Source: Chitinophagaceae bacterium (GTDB taxonomy: Bacteria > Bacteroidota > Bacteroidia > Chitinophagales > Chitinophagaceae). Taken from it: 27,655 nucleotides of DNA. The notes under the pieces were generated by a model, which saw only the letters and a program-made list of their open reading frames with translations, was not told the origin of the DNA and made no database searches. Made by a program: the position numbers and the translations under genes. Below, in pieces: positions 8,427 to 16,470 of this stretch. The stretch spans positions 1 to 27,655 of the forward strand of contig JAIPBY010000006.1 of the NCBI GenBank assembly GCA_021738605.1, in the 5' to 3' direction. Numbering within the stretch: position 1 is the first letter of the stretch; each line of letters opens with the position of its first letter.

Positions 8427-10484
8427 CTATCTTTTTGTTAAGACCAGGGCAATGGCTTCTTCAAGGCTTGCCATGGGTAGGCTGCAAGCGTAGTTCCTGC
8501 AAATGAAAATACGGGTGTCTATGCCTGTCACCCGGCCTTCCATCAACGGATAACCCGAGGTTGGTGCTGGGGAAGCCATGAATACTTTGTTGGGAACATA
8601 GGCAGACAACAGTGCAGTACCCATTTGCATGGCCTGGGGTCCAAGCACGAGGATTTCATGGGTGCCTTGGGTGTATTCCAGGAACAAATTGGCCCAGATG
8701 CCATAGGATGTGGGATATTTCACCGCAGCATCCTTGACCGTTTCCATCATCATTTCTGCCCTCTTCCGCCATTCCTGTTGATTAAACAGCAAGCCCAACC
8801 GGTGAAGGTTCCAGGCCATGATTGAATTTCCACTGGGAATGGCTCCGTCGTAGAGGTCTTTTTTTCTGACCAAGATATCTGTCTGAAAACTGGGGGTATA
8901 GTAGAAGAACAACTGCTCTTCATCACCGAAATTTTCTATGGCATACTGCATGAGTACTCTTGCCTTTTCAAGGTATTCCAGCGATCCTGTTGGCTCGTAG
9001 AGGTAAAGCAAAGCCTGGATCAGGTAAGCCACATCATCCAGGAAAGCAGGATATTTTGATACGCCCGCTTTATGGGTATGGAGGAGCTGACCATTGCTTT
9101 TGTCCTCAAAACTGCTCAATAAAAAAGCCATGTTTTGGGCTGCCAATGCGATCCATTCCTCTTCTCCAAAGGCTTTTCCAGCCTTGGAAAGGGCCTGGTT
9201 GAACAGGGCATTCCATCCGAGGATGATCTTGTCATCTGTAGCTGGTCTCACCCTTTTGCTACGGCAATCCATCAGTTTTGTTTTGGCTCCAGCCAGCAAG
9301 ACCTTTGCCGCTTCTTCGGTGAGCCTGATATCCTCGGCCCATTCCTGAATGCTTTTTTGCATGCGGAGGATGTTCACCTCCTCCCAGTTGCCATGCTCCG
9401 TCACATCATACAAGGCAGCCATGGCAACTGCATCCTCTCCAAGGATTTGCTCAAACTCCTTTTTGATCCAAGTATAAAATTTCCCCTCCTCCCCTTCACT
9501 GTCTGCATCCAAAGCAGCATAAAACCCGCCATTGGCATCCTGCAATTCCCTTTGCATAAACCCAATGGTTTCCACCGCAACCCTTTTGTACTCGGGGTCT
9601 CCGGTGAGTTGAAAAGCTTCAGCCAAGACCAAAAGCAGCAAGGCATTGTCATAAGTCATTTTCTCAAAATGGGGCGCCAGCCATTGGGCATCGGTTGAAT
9701 ACCTGCAAAACCCTCCACCCAATTGGTCATAAATACCACCCCGCATCATTTTTTTCAGGCTCAGTATTGCTTGGTCCAACGCTTCCTTGTTGCCAGTGAA
9801 ATGGTGATACCGCAAGAGATATTGAATGGTATAGGTTTGTGGAAACTTGGGAGCATTGCCAAATCCACCCTCCACTTGATCGGCTGCTCCCATGATGTTG
9901 TTGAATATTTTCTGGATTTGCTGGGGAGCAAACATTTCCTCCTGGGTAACCTGAAAACCTTTGTTGGATTTGAGCTGGTTCGATTTTTGGAGATGCTCAA
10001 TCAGGTTGTTGGCCTGCTCCTCAATGTCGGCCCTTCTATTTTGGTAAGCCCCGTGAATCTGGACCAGCAACTCCTTCCATGAAATCCTGTTGTGCATGCT
10101 TTGGGGAGGAAAATAAGTCCCCCCATAAAAAGGCTTGCCATCGCTGGTGAGGAACATGTTCAAGGGCCATCCCCCATTGCCACTGGTGGCTTGCAGGGCA
10201 TCCATGAAAAAATGATCCAGGTCAGGCCTTTCTTCCCTGTCAATCTTGATGCAAACGAAATACTGGTTCATCAAGGCGGCCGTCTGGAGGTCTTCAAAAC
10301 TCTCCCGCTCCATGACATGGCACCAATGGCAGGCCGCATAACCAATGCTCACAAGCATTGGCCTGTCCTCTTGTTTGGCCCGCTGAAGCGCCTCATCGCC
10401 CCAGGCATACCAATCAACAGGATTGTGGGCGTGCTGGAGCAGGTAAGGGCTGGTTTCGTTGATGAGGCGGTTGGAATGGTTCAT
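8427..10484 (-). CDS. DUF255 thioredoxin-domain protein (YyaL/SPATA20 family)
   Basis: This 685-residue protein belongs to a widespread family with an N-terminal thioredoxin-like domain (DUF255) and a C-terminal alpha/alpha-toroid resembling N-acylglucosamine 2-epimerases. The family signature is clear at the N-terminus (NRLINETSPYLLQHAHNPVDW) and around the CxxC-type pair C52-H-W-C55 in GYAACHWCHVMERESFED. Further conserved stretches are GGWPLNMFLTSDGKPFYGGTYFPP, GGFGNAPKFPQ, GGIYDQLGGGFCRYS and ALDADSEGEEGKFYTW. No signal peptide is seen, so it is probably cytoplasmic. The biochemical role of the family is not settled. The ATG at 10484 gives the family's normal N-terminus, but the 25 bases before it are a terminator-like hairpin and T-run, with no ribosome binding site. 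Confidence 0.9.
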   Translation of the reverse strand: MNHSNRLINETSPYLLQHAHNPVDWYAWGDEALQRAKQEDRPMLVSIGYAACHWCHVMERESFEDLQTAALMNQYFVCIKIDREERPDLDHFFMDALQATSGNGGWPLNMFLTSDGKPFYGGTYFPPQSMHNRISWKELLVQIHGAYQNRRADIEEQANNLIEHLQKSNQLKSNKGFQVTQEEMFAPQQIQKIFNNIMGAADQVEGGFGNAPKFPQTYTIQYLLRYHHFTGNKEALDQAILSLKKMMRGGIYDQLGGGFCRYSTDAQWLAPHFEKMTYDNALLLLVLAEAFQLTGDPEYKRVAVETIGFMQRELQDANGGFYAALDADSEGEEGKFYTWIKKEFEQILGEDAVAMAALYDVTEHGNWEEVNILRMQKSIQEWAEDIRLTEEAAKVLLAGAKTKLMDCRSKRVRPATDDKIILGWNALFNQALSKAGKAFGEEEWIALAAQNMAFLLSSFEDKSNGQLLHTHKAGVSKYPAFLDDVAYLIQALLYLYEPTGSLEYLEKARVLMQYAIENFGDEEQLFFYYTPSFQTDILVRKKDLYDGAIPSGNSIMAWNLHRLGLLFNQQEWRKRAEMMMETVKDAAVKYPTSYGIWANLFLEYTQGTHEILVLGPQAMQMGTALLSAYVPNKVFMASPAPTSGYPLMEGRVTGIDTRIFICRNYACSLPMASLEEAIALVLTKR

Positions 10485-10509
10485 AAAAAAGAACCCCGGA
10501 ATTCCGGGG
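10485..10509 (-). terminator. Terminator of the hemD-like gene, abutting the next start codon
   Basis: On the minus strand the perfect palindrome CCCCGGAATTCCGGGG (10494-10509) is followed directly by TTCTTTTTT and then the ATG of the DUF255 gene. It has the form of an intrinsic terminator for the upstream gene (stop at 10532). Its T-run ends at the next start codon, so it could instead act as an attenuator or leader hairpin for that gene. Confidence 0.75.
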
Positions 10510-10531
10510 CCGTATTAATTTATTGAAAAGA

Positions 10532-11332
10532 TCATTTGGATTTCTTACGCTCTGTAAGGAACTTCTCGAGGGCTGCTACCATTGATGGCACCTGAGGGTC
10601 TGGTGCTTTGATTTGCAGGTTAAGGCCTGCTTCTTCGATGGCCTTTGAGGTGTTGCTTCCAAATGCCCCAATGAAAGTTCCGTTTTGGGTAAAGCCGGGG
10701 AAGTTCTCGAAAAGACTTTTTACACCACTGGGCGTAAAGAAACAAATCACATCAAACTCATGTGCAGAAATCCTGGATTTGATGTCACAACTAATTGTTC
10801 TGTACATGTAAGGATTAACAAACTCACATTGGTGATTTTTCAACCAGCCGACAATCTCATTGTCCTGTTGGTTTTCGGAGCAGGGGTAAATGAATTTTTC
10901 ATTTACTTTATGCTTGTTGATGGTATCGAAAAGGCCTTTGTTGGTTCCATCTGCGCTGAAGAAAACCTTGCGTTTTCTGTAGAGAATGAACTTCTGAAGG
11001 TATAGGGCAACAGACTCACTGATGCAAAAATATTTGGTATCAGGAGAAACAGCAACCTTCATTTCCTCGCAAATCCGAAAGAAATGATCAATGGCATTTT
11101 TACTGGTGAGAATAACAGCAGAATATCCGGCAATATCAATCTTCTGTTTCCTGAAATCTTTGGATACGATGGCCTCCAGCTGAATAAAGGGCATGAATTC
11201 CATTTCCACGCTGTACTTGGCAGCCAATTCAAAATAGGGTGATTTAATGGATTCGGGCTTGGGTTGGGTGATAAGAATCCTTTTGACAGCTTTCTTTTCA
11301 CCTGCTTCCGTTTTCTTTCCGTTTTTAACCAT
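10532..11332 (-). CDS. hemD: Uroporphyrinogen-III synthase (HemD) family protein
   Basis: HemD closes and rearranges hydroxymethylbilane to uroporphyrinogen III in tetrapyrrole synthesis. The family is poorly conserved, so the call rests on overall pattern: 266 residues, two alternating alpha/beta domains, an early RILITQPKPES strand with a following helix, YSAVILTSKNAIDHFF, a central KFIYPCSEN, VICFFTPSGVKSLFENF (the second-domain serine/glycine turn), and FIGAFGSNTSKAIEEAGL near the end. The N-terminal 15 residues are Lys-rich and extra to the fold. It has its own likely promoter (11352-11359) and a terminator immediately after it. hemW lies 3 kb away, a loose thematic link to haem. Confidence 0.82.
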   Translation of the reverse strand: MVKNGKKTEAGEKKAVKRILITQPKPESIKSPYFELAAKYSVEMEFMPFIQLEAIVSKDFRKQKIDIAGYSAVILTSKNAIDHFFRICEEMKVAVSPDTKYFCISESVALYLQKFILYRKRKVFFSADGTNKGLFDTINKHKVNEKFIYPCSENQQDNEIVGWLKNHQCEFVNPYMYRTISCDIKSRISAHEFDVICFFTPSGVKSLFENFPGFTQNGTFIGAFGSNTSKAIEEAGLNLQIKAPDPQVPSMVAALEKFLTERKKSK

Positions 11333-11351
11333 GGCTTGCGCTGATATTATG

Positions 11352-11359
11352 CAAAATTA
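11352..11359 (-). promoter_or_regulatory. Candidate -7 promoter box of the hemD-like gene
   Basis: The minus strand reads TAATTTTG, an exact TAnnTTTG match, ending 19 bp before the ATG at 11332. The upstream region contains CTG rather than TTG near the -33 position. The short implied leader is A/T-rich. Confidence 0.5.
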
Positions 11360-11395
11360 TAAAAATTTGGTGTATTTACAGTTTAGCATTTGAAT

Positions 11396-12370
11396 TTACA
11401 AGTAGCCCCCCATCAAAAACTCGAAAGTTCTTGAGGTGAATTTCAGCACCACTGCAGATGGGAGTATTTCAAGCGAGACGACTGCAAGAAGAAAATTAAA
11501 AACACCCAATCTGGCCTGCTTGGAAAAAACCTGGAACCCCCTGATGAATCGAATCAAAAAAATAATAGCCAATAAAAAGAGGGAAAGCTTAAAAATGAAA
11601 AAACTTGAACCAGGTTCAGCAAAAGCCATCAAGAATGAAGCAAACAACATCAATATACCGGATATCTTGTTGTTGAGAAATACGATGAAAACATACCCCT
11701 CAAAGGGTTCTCTCAAATTGAATATCCATCCCATAAACAGAAGGAATAGATACTTGAATGCATAAACAATTACCAGAAAAACGAATATCAATCCCATGGA
11801 CTGCCAACGTTCTATACCTGTAAAAAGCCGATTACCCCCCAGCCCAAAAAAAACAAAAATGGTTCCAGAGAGGATAAACAAAAGATTCATTAGAAATGCG
11901 GCAAGCGGCGCTTGGGTCATTTGGTCTTTTGCCTGTCGGTATACAAACCCTTCATTGGCAAATACCCTAAATACTTTTTGAAGATAGCTACTGAACACTG
12001 CATTGATCAAGGAGAGAAAGAAAAAAAGCAAAGCAAAGCTGTAAAACATCCACTCCAGGCGGGGTAGATTTCGCTTGGAAATAAACCATTTGGAGGCCTG
12101 GGAATTGGACTTGTAAAACTCACCTTTTGCAATGTATTTGGACACATAATTGCCATAAAATCCCTTTGCCTGACCAAGCTCAATCCTGTTGAGTTCAGCT
12201 GAATCTATGGGCCTGTGATTGACAATGAATGCTTTTCTTACAGAGTCTGCAATCAAGCTATCAATGTTAGCAGAAACCAGTTGCGGAACAGCAAAAGTAG
12301 AATCCTGGGCGGATGCAGGTGACATACCCAACAGGAAAAAGATTAACACGAGATGTTTGAACCAGTACAT
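11396..12370 (-). CDS. DUF4271 domain membrane protein
   Basis: This integral membrane protein of about 324 residues is of a Bacteroidota-specific type (DUF4271). I choose the ATG at 12370 (MYWFKHLVLIFFLLG, cleavage near ASAQ); a TTG four codons upstream is possible but less likely. After the signal comes a periplasmic segment of about 85 residues, then six hydrophobic segments, among them FALLFFFLSLINAVFSSYL, LLFILSGTIFVFFGLG, VFLVIVYAFKYLFLLFMG and LSLFLLAIIFLIRFIRGF. The function is unknown. It follows the Omp85-like gene by 31 bp and precedes the hemD-like gene; co-transcription with the former is likely. Confidence 0.8.
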   Translation of the reverse strand: MYWFKHLVLIFFLLGMSPASAQDSTFAVPQLVSANIDSLIADSVRKAFIVNHRPIDSAELNRIELGQAKGFYGNYVSKYIAKGEFYKSNSQASKWFISKRNLPRLEWMFYSFALLFFFLSLINAVFSSYLQKVFRVFANEGFVYRQAKDQMTQAPLAAFLMNLLFILSGTIFVFFGLGGNRLFTGIERWQSMGLIFVFLVIVYAFKYLFLLFMGWIFNLREPFEGYVFIVFLNNKISGILMLFASFLMAFAEPGSSFFIFKLSLFLLAIIFLIRFIRGFQVFSKQARLGVFNFLLAVVSLEILPSAVVLKFTSRTFEFLMGGYL

Positions 12371-12401
12371 ATTGCATGGCAAAATTAGTTCATTGGATCA
12401 A

Positions 12402-14204
12402 CTAAAACAGACTAACAAATCCAAAATGAATTTTTGACTCCCGAAAATTGAAAGGAAGGTCCTTGTTTTTCCCAGCAGCATAGGCCAAACTAAAGAGACC
12501 AGACTTGGTTTCCAAAGCAAGGCCAACCCCTACTCCTGCATATTTTCCCTGCATATTGCCCTGAACAGATTTGCGGCCAAGATGGGCCGCATCAAGAAAA
12601 GAGAACAAATAGGAGGCGCTCCCAATAAGATACCGATACTCAACGGTTGCTATGGCATATTCACTGGCATAAAAACTTTCCTCATCAAAACCCCTCAATG
12701 TTTTTATCCCCCCCAGCTGGAAAAGTTCATTGAGAAACAGTTTTTTCCCATTGATCCAGCCCGCCTGCAAACCAGAACGAATGGTGGCATTTTGCCCCAG
12801 CTGGATGAATTGATCAACCTTCAGGTTCATCCTGAACTGAGCCGTAGAAAGGGTCATGGTATCGTAAAGTCCGGCAAAATCAAACGCATTGTTCAGCTGA
12901 TCCTTTTTCAAGCTGGTGATGGAATTATTTTTCAGCAGCTTTCTGATGCCGCCAGACAAAGTCAGGTTAAGGTCCATTCCTTTACGGGGATTGAACCGGT
13001 AATCGGTTCCATTGAATTGCAGTTCTGCACCAATATTGGTGGTGCGCAAGTCTAAAAATACAGGCAGTTTTTTGGTGCGTTTGATGAAGTTGGTATCGAC
13101 CTCAATCAGGTTGCTCGCATACTGCTGAAAAAAAAGTTTTGCCACCTGCTTTTTGTTGACCTCATATTGCAGCCCAAGCCTTGTATTGATGTTGATGAAA
13201 GAGGAATCCTTTTTCAGCAAATTGAACCGAAAATCAACGCCGGCATTGCTTTTGAACATATAAGGTTTTTGAAATCCAATCTGCAAACGGGGGGACTTTA
13301 CCTGCAGTTGTTGCCAGTTGAGCATGAAATTTTCTCCAGCACCAAAGGTATTTTTGAGGTCCAGATCTGCCTCCCCCGTGAGCAACATTTTACCGCCCAA
13401 TTGTTGGTTGGAAGGCATCAGGCCCGCCAGCAGGTTAAAACGGCTGCTCCGCTGGGGCTCCAGGTAAAGATTGACAGAGGCTCCTGTACCCAGAAGGCTG
13501 AGGTCCCAAGGCCTTGATTCCTTTACAAATCCCAGTGCCGATAAACGGCCAGACAAGGCGTACAAATTGCTTTTCCTGTAGATTCCTCCACCGCCGAGCG
13601 CAAGGTATTGCTGTAAAAACCCTTTTTTGATGAATCGTTTCCCTTCAACATGGAGGCTGTCTATCCGGTACAGTGGTCCTTTGACAGCCCTTAGCCTAGC
13701 ACAGAGTTCATTCCCCCTGAAATAACTGCTTTCAAGCTGAATAGTGGCGAAGGGATATCCATTCTCTTCAAAATTCCGGAGCATGGTTTCTTTGAGCAGG
13801 GCGATGGAAGCCATGGTCAACAGCTCACCAGGCATGGGTTGGATGGCATTGCTTTTCATACTTTCAACAGCAAGGATGGAACTGTCTACCAGCAATGCTC
13901 CCCACTTGTATTGGTCTCCCAAAAATATCCAGGCCTTTGTAACATATTGTTCAACCGCCATGCTATCCACAGATATGGCCAGATAGCCCTTGCGTAGAAG
14001 GCTTTCAATAAGGTTGGTTTTCAAAAAAAGCGCCATGGCTTCTTTTGTTGAGAAATCAGCAGGAATGCTGACCAGTTCGGCCAAAGCTGCATTACCTTTG
14101 TCTCTACAGTTCAATTCAAGCCGATGCTTTTCCTGGGCCATTGTTGAAACAGGGCAGCTGAATAGCATGAGGATGACAAATAAAATTGAGCGTTGCACGT
14201 TCAC
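12402..14204 (-). CDS. Omp85 superfamily (BamA/TamA-like) outer-membrane protein
   Basis: The protein has about 600 residues, with a signal peptide cut near STMAQ. POTRA-like segments follow (FEENGYPFATIQLESSYF around residues 145-162 and IDSLHVEGKRFIKKGFLQQY around 185), and then a 16-strand-type barrel. The Omp85 hallmark appears as LRGFDEESF (about residues 503-511), matching the VRGF/LRGF motif of the barrel lid loop. It is shorter than BamA, with fewer POTRA domains, and so is probably a paralogue for export or assembly of a specific substrate rather than the essential BamA. The start is a GTG at 14204, or a second GTG at 14198; neither has a ribosome binding site, and a promoter-like box overlaps them. 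It is divergent from hemW across 32 bp. Confidence 0.85.
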   Translation of the reverse strand: MNVQRSILFVILMLFSCPVSTMAQEKHRLELNCRDKGNAALAELVSIPADFSTKEAMALFLKTNLIESLLRKGYLAISVDSMAVEQYVTKAWIFLGDQYKWGALLVDSSILAVESMKSNAIQPMPGELLTMASIALLKETMLRNFEENGYPFATIQLESSYFRGNELCARLRAVKGPLYRIDSLHVEGKRFIKKGFLQQYLALGGGGIYRKSNLYALSGRLSALGFVKESRPWDLSLLGTGASVNLYLEPQRSSRFNLLAGLMPSNQQLGGKMLLTGEADLDLKNTFGAGENFMLNWQQLQVKSPRLQIGFQKPYMFKSNAGVDFRFNLLKKDSSFININTRLGLQYEVNKKQVAKLFFQQYASNLIEVDTNFIKRTKKLPVFLDLRTTNIGAELQFNGTDYRFNPRKGMDLNLTLSGGIRKLLKNNSITSLKKDQLNNAFDFAGLYDTMTLSTAQFRMNLKVDQFIQLGQNATIRSGLQAGWINGKKLFLNELFQLGGIKTLRGFDEESFYASEYAIATVEYRYLIGSASYLFSFLDAAHLGRKSVQGNMQGKYAGVGVGLALETKSGLFSLAYAAGKNKDLPFNFRESKIHFGFVSLF

Positions 14205-14237
14205 AAATCTACACTGCTTCTTCTAATCAAGATCAAA
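14204..14237 (-). promoter_or_regulatory. Promoter-like motifs at the start of the Omp85-like gene
   Basis: On the minus strand TTTG (14234-14237) and TAGATTTG (14204-14211) are separated by 22 bp, both matching the Bacteroidota -33/-7 pattern. If real, transcription would start near 14197, at or inside the annotated start, implying a leaderless GTG at 14198 or another promoter. Confidence 0.4.
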
Positions 14238-15367
14238 TGGCCGGCATTTACATCCATATCCCTTTTTGCAGAAAAGCCTGCCATTACTGCAATTTCCATT
14301 TTTCAACCTCATTGGGAAAGGCCGAGGCTGTGCAAGCATCCATCATCAAAGAAATCTCCCTGCGGTCATCCGAATTAAACGAAGAAGTCCAGACCATTTA
14401 TTTTGGCGGAGGCACACCCTCCATCCTGGATCCTGAAGCAATAGACAAGATACTGCAGGCCATCAAGGCCCACTATGCCATCAGCAGCTATCCTGAAATC
14501 ACCCTGGAAGCCAATCCTGACGACATCACAACAGAGAAAGCCAGGGCCTGGAAGCAGATGGGCATCAACCGCTTCAGTATTGGCGTGCAGTCCTTTGCTG
14601 ATAAAAACCTGCAGTGGATGAACAGGGCACACAATGCCAGCCAGTCCATTCAATGCATCCAAACCATCAGGGAAGCAGGATTTGAGAATTTCAGCATCGA
14701 CCTGATCTATGGAACGCCAGGACAGACCCAGGAAGGGTGGATCAAAGACCTTGAAAAAGCGATTGAAATGAAAATCCCCCACCTTTCCTGTTATGCGCTT
14801 ACAGTGGAAGAGGGAACGGCATTGCACCACATGATCGGAAGCGGGAAAAAAGAAAAGATCAGCCCAGATGAACAGGCCGAAAGATTTGAGGCGCTGGTTC
14901 AACTGAGTTCGCATGCCGGATATAGCCATTATGAAATTTCCAATCTTGCATTGCCAGGAAAAGAAAGCAAACACAACAGTGCCTATTGGGAAGGCAAGCC
15001 CTATCTGGGTTTCGGGCCCTCTGCACACTCCTTTAGCGGAACAAAAAGAAGCTGGAACATTGCTGATAACCTACAATATATTCAATCCATCGAAACAGGA
15101 ATCCTGCCTTCTGAGGAAGAAACACTCCGGGAAATTGATCAGCTCAACGAGTACATCATGACTTCCTTGCGGTCGATCAAAGGGATGCAAAAAGAAACCA
15201 TCAAAACAAGGTGGGGAAACGATAAACTGCAAATCATTTCAACAGAAATCGATCAGTTCATCCAATCAGGAAAAATAATGGCAACAGAAAACGCCTGGGT
15301 ATTATCAGGCCAAGGGAGGTTTTTTGCAGATGGAATTGCCTCATCCCTTTTCTTTCTGGAAGAATGA
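14237..15367 (+). CDS. hemW: Radical SAM haem chaperone HemW
   Basis: HemW binds haem and S-adenosylmethionine and delivers haem to client proteins. It is often mis-annotated as oxygen-independent coproporphyrinogen oxidase. The 376-residue protein starts at MAGIYIHIPF. Its radical-SAM cysteines are C11, C15 and C18 (CRKACHYCNF). The residue two places after the last cysteine is Phe, where true HemN has another Cys, which favours HemW. GGGTPS follows at residues 57-62, with LEANPDD, GVQSFADKNLQWMNRAH, DLIYGTPGQT and YEISNLALPGKESKHNSAYW, all typical. The start at 14237 is preferred over an upstream in-frame ATG at 14186, which would overlap the divergent gene. Its TGA lies inside the palindrome TGATCA shared with the gpsA stop. 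Confidence 0.93.
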   Translation: MAGIYIHIPFCRKACHYCNFHFSTSLGKAEAVQASIIKEISLRSSELNEEVQTIYFGGGTPSILDPEAIDKILQAIKAHYAISSYPEITLEANPDDITTEKARAWKQMGINRFSIGVQSFADKNLQWMNRAHNASQSIQCIQTIREAGFENFSIDLIYGTPGQTQEGWIKDLEKAIEMKIPHLSCYALTVEEGTALHHMIGSGKKEKISPDEQAERFEALVQLSSHAGYSHYEISNLALPGKESKHNSAYWEGKPYLGFGPSAHSFSGTKRSWNIADNLQYIQSIETGILPSEEETLREIDQLNEYIMTSLRSIKGMQKETIKTRWGNDKLQIISTEIDQFIQSGKIMATENAWVLSGQGRFFADGIASSLFFLEE

Positions 15368-16363
15368 TCAAACCAATACAGCCTCGATTTTTTCAAAGGC
15401 CATGCCCGGATTCTCTGCCTCCCAGAGTATGTTATAGATACCAGCGGCAATCGGCATGTCTGCACGAGCCTTTCCATTCAATTGAGCAATGCATTTTGAG
15501 GCCGGATAGCCTTCTGCAACCATTTGCATGGCGAGCTTTGTGGCTTCAACACTATACCCCTTGCCAATCATGTTTCCAAAAGATCGGTTTCTGCTGAACA
15601 ATGAATAACAGGTAACCAATAAATCTCCCAAATAAACAGAGGAAGAATAATTGACACAGGAAGAAATCTCGCCAGAAATCGCACTCAAAAAACGCGACAT
15701 TTCGCCAGCGGCATTGGCCACCAAGACACTCTGAAAATTATCACCATACCCCAATCCATGGGCTATACCGGCACCCATGGCATAGATGTTCTTGAGCACT
15801 GCAGCATACTGAACACCTGTGACATCTTCACTCAGCACAGTATTGATGTAGGAGGTCTTGAAACAAGCTGCAATGGTTGCTGTAACCTGAGCATTGATGC
15901 CTGCAAAAGTGAGATAAGAAAGTTTTTCAGCAGCCACCTCCTCAGCATGACAGGGGCCCATGATGGTAACATAATTGTTCAGATCAAAACCCTGCAGCAT
16001 TGATAGCCGTTCATTGAGGAGCATGTTCTTTGAAGGAAGCATTCCTTTGACTGCAGAGACAATCTTCACTCCTTTGGCTATCTGTTGAAGATAGGGTTCA
16101 ATGTAGTCTTCTGCATAGGCAGAGGGTACTGCTATCACCACTGCTTCTGCTTGCGCATATACCGCTTCAGGATCAGTGGTGATGGACAATACCTTGTTAT
16201 CGAAATATACGGAACTGAGGTATTTTGGATTGTGGTGACGCGTACGGATATGCTCCGCCAACTTTTCAGAACGCACGCACCAGATGACCTGGTGCGCATT
16301 GTCTGTAAGGATTTTTACCAAAGCTGATCCCCAGCTGCCACTGCCGATTACGCCTATATTCAT
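15368..16363 (-). CDS. gpsA: Glycerol-3-phosphate dehydrogenase [NAD(P)+]
   Basis: GpsA reduces dihydroxyacetone phosphate to sn-glycerol 3-phosphate for phospholipid synthesis in the cytoplasm. The 331-residue protein has the Rossmann motif GVIGSGSWGSAL at its N-terminus, VSAVKGM (K106), the signature MGPCHAEEVA (about 135-144), the catalytic lysine K191 in AAVLKNIYAMGAGIAHGLG, and LGDLLVTCYSLFSRNRSFG. All key residues are present. It is separated from the upstream adaptor gene by a 9-bp repeat element that fills almost the whole spacer, so its promoter or its co-transcription with the efflux genes must involve that element. It converges with hemW with no terminator between them. Confidence 0.95.
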   Translation of the reverse strand: MNIGVIGSGSWGSALVKILTDNAHQVIWCVRSEKLAEHIRTRHHNPKYLSSVYFDNKVLSITTDPEAVYAQAEAVVIAVPSAYAEDYIEPYLQQIAKGVKIVSAVKGMLPSKNMLLNERLSMLQGFDLNNYVTIMGPCHAEEVAAEKLSYLTFAGINAQVTATIAACFKTSYINTVLSEDVTGVQYAAVLKNIYAMGAGIAHGLGYGDNFQSVLVANAAGEMSRFLSAISGEISSCVNYSSSVYLGDLLVTCYSLFSRNRSFGNMIGKGYSVEATKLAMQMVAEGYPASKCIAQLNGKARADMPIAAGIYNILWEAENPGMAFEKIEAVLV

Positions 16364-16369
16364 GTTCAG

Positions 16370-16470
16370 GTTGAGAGAGGTTGAAGGGGTTTAAGTGGTT
16401 GAAGTTAAGAAGTTTCCTTCAACTGCTTCAACCGCCTCAACCCCTTCAACAATTTCAACAATTTCAAAAA
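16370..16470. repeat. Inverted array of a 9-bp GTTGAAGNN unit
   Basis: The left arm (16370-16415) contains GTTGAGAGA, then GTTGAAGGG, GTTTAAGTG and GTTGAAGTT in 9-bp register. The right arm (16417-16470) is six units in exact 9-bp register: CTTCAACTG, CTTCAACCG, CCTCAACCC, CTTCAACAA, TTTCAACAA and TTTCAAAAA. The arms are inverted and adjacent, so the RNA could fold into a long imperfect hairpin. The element fills the spacer between the adaptor stop (16471) and the gpsA start (16363). A related pair of arrays lies at 27278-27485. Confidence 0.85.

Noticed and set aside
9135..9698. 187-codon open frame on the plus strand inside the DUF255 gene
   Set aside because: It is antisense to a strongly conserved gene, has no recognisable domain or signal, and is explained as a shadow of the real frame.
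12371..12382. TTG start for the DUF4271 gene four codons upstream
   Set aside because: The ATG at 12370 gives a cleaner signal peptide, and no ribosome binding site favours the TTG.
12582..13055. 157-codon open frame antisense to the Omp85-like gene
   Set aside because: It has no domain or plausible start context, and the opposite strand encodes a convincing barrel with the LRGF motif.
14186..14236. Upstream in-frame ATG for hemW
   Set aside because: It would overlap the divergent Omp85-like gene. The family N-terminus begins at MAGIYIHIPF (14237).
14375..15028. 217-codon open frame antisense to hemW
   Set aside because: It lies wholly inside hemW, which has all its radical SAM motifs; the composition looks like a reverse shadow.
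16370..16470. CRISPR array or tandem coding repeat
   Set aside because: The unit is 9 bp with no unique spacers, and it lies between clear stop and start codons, so neither a CRISPR nor a coding repeat fits.
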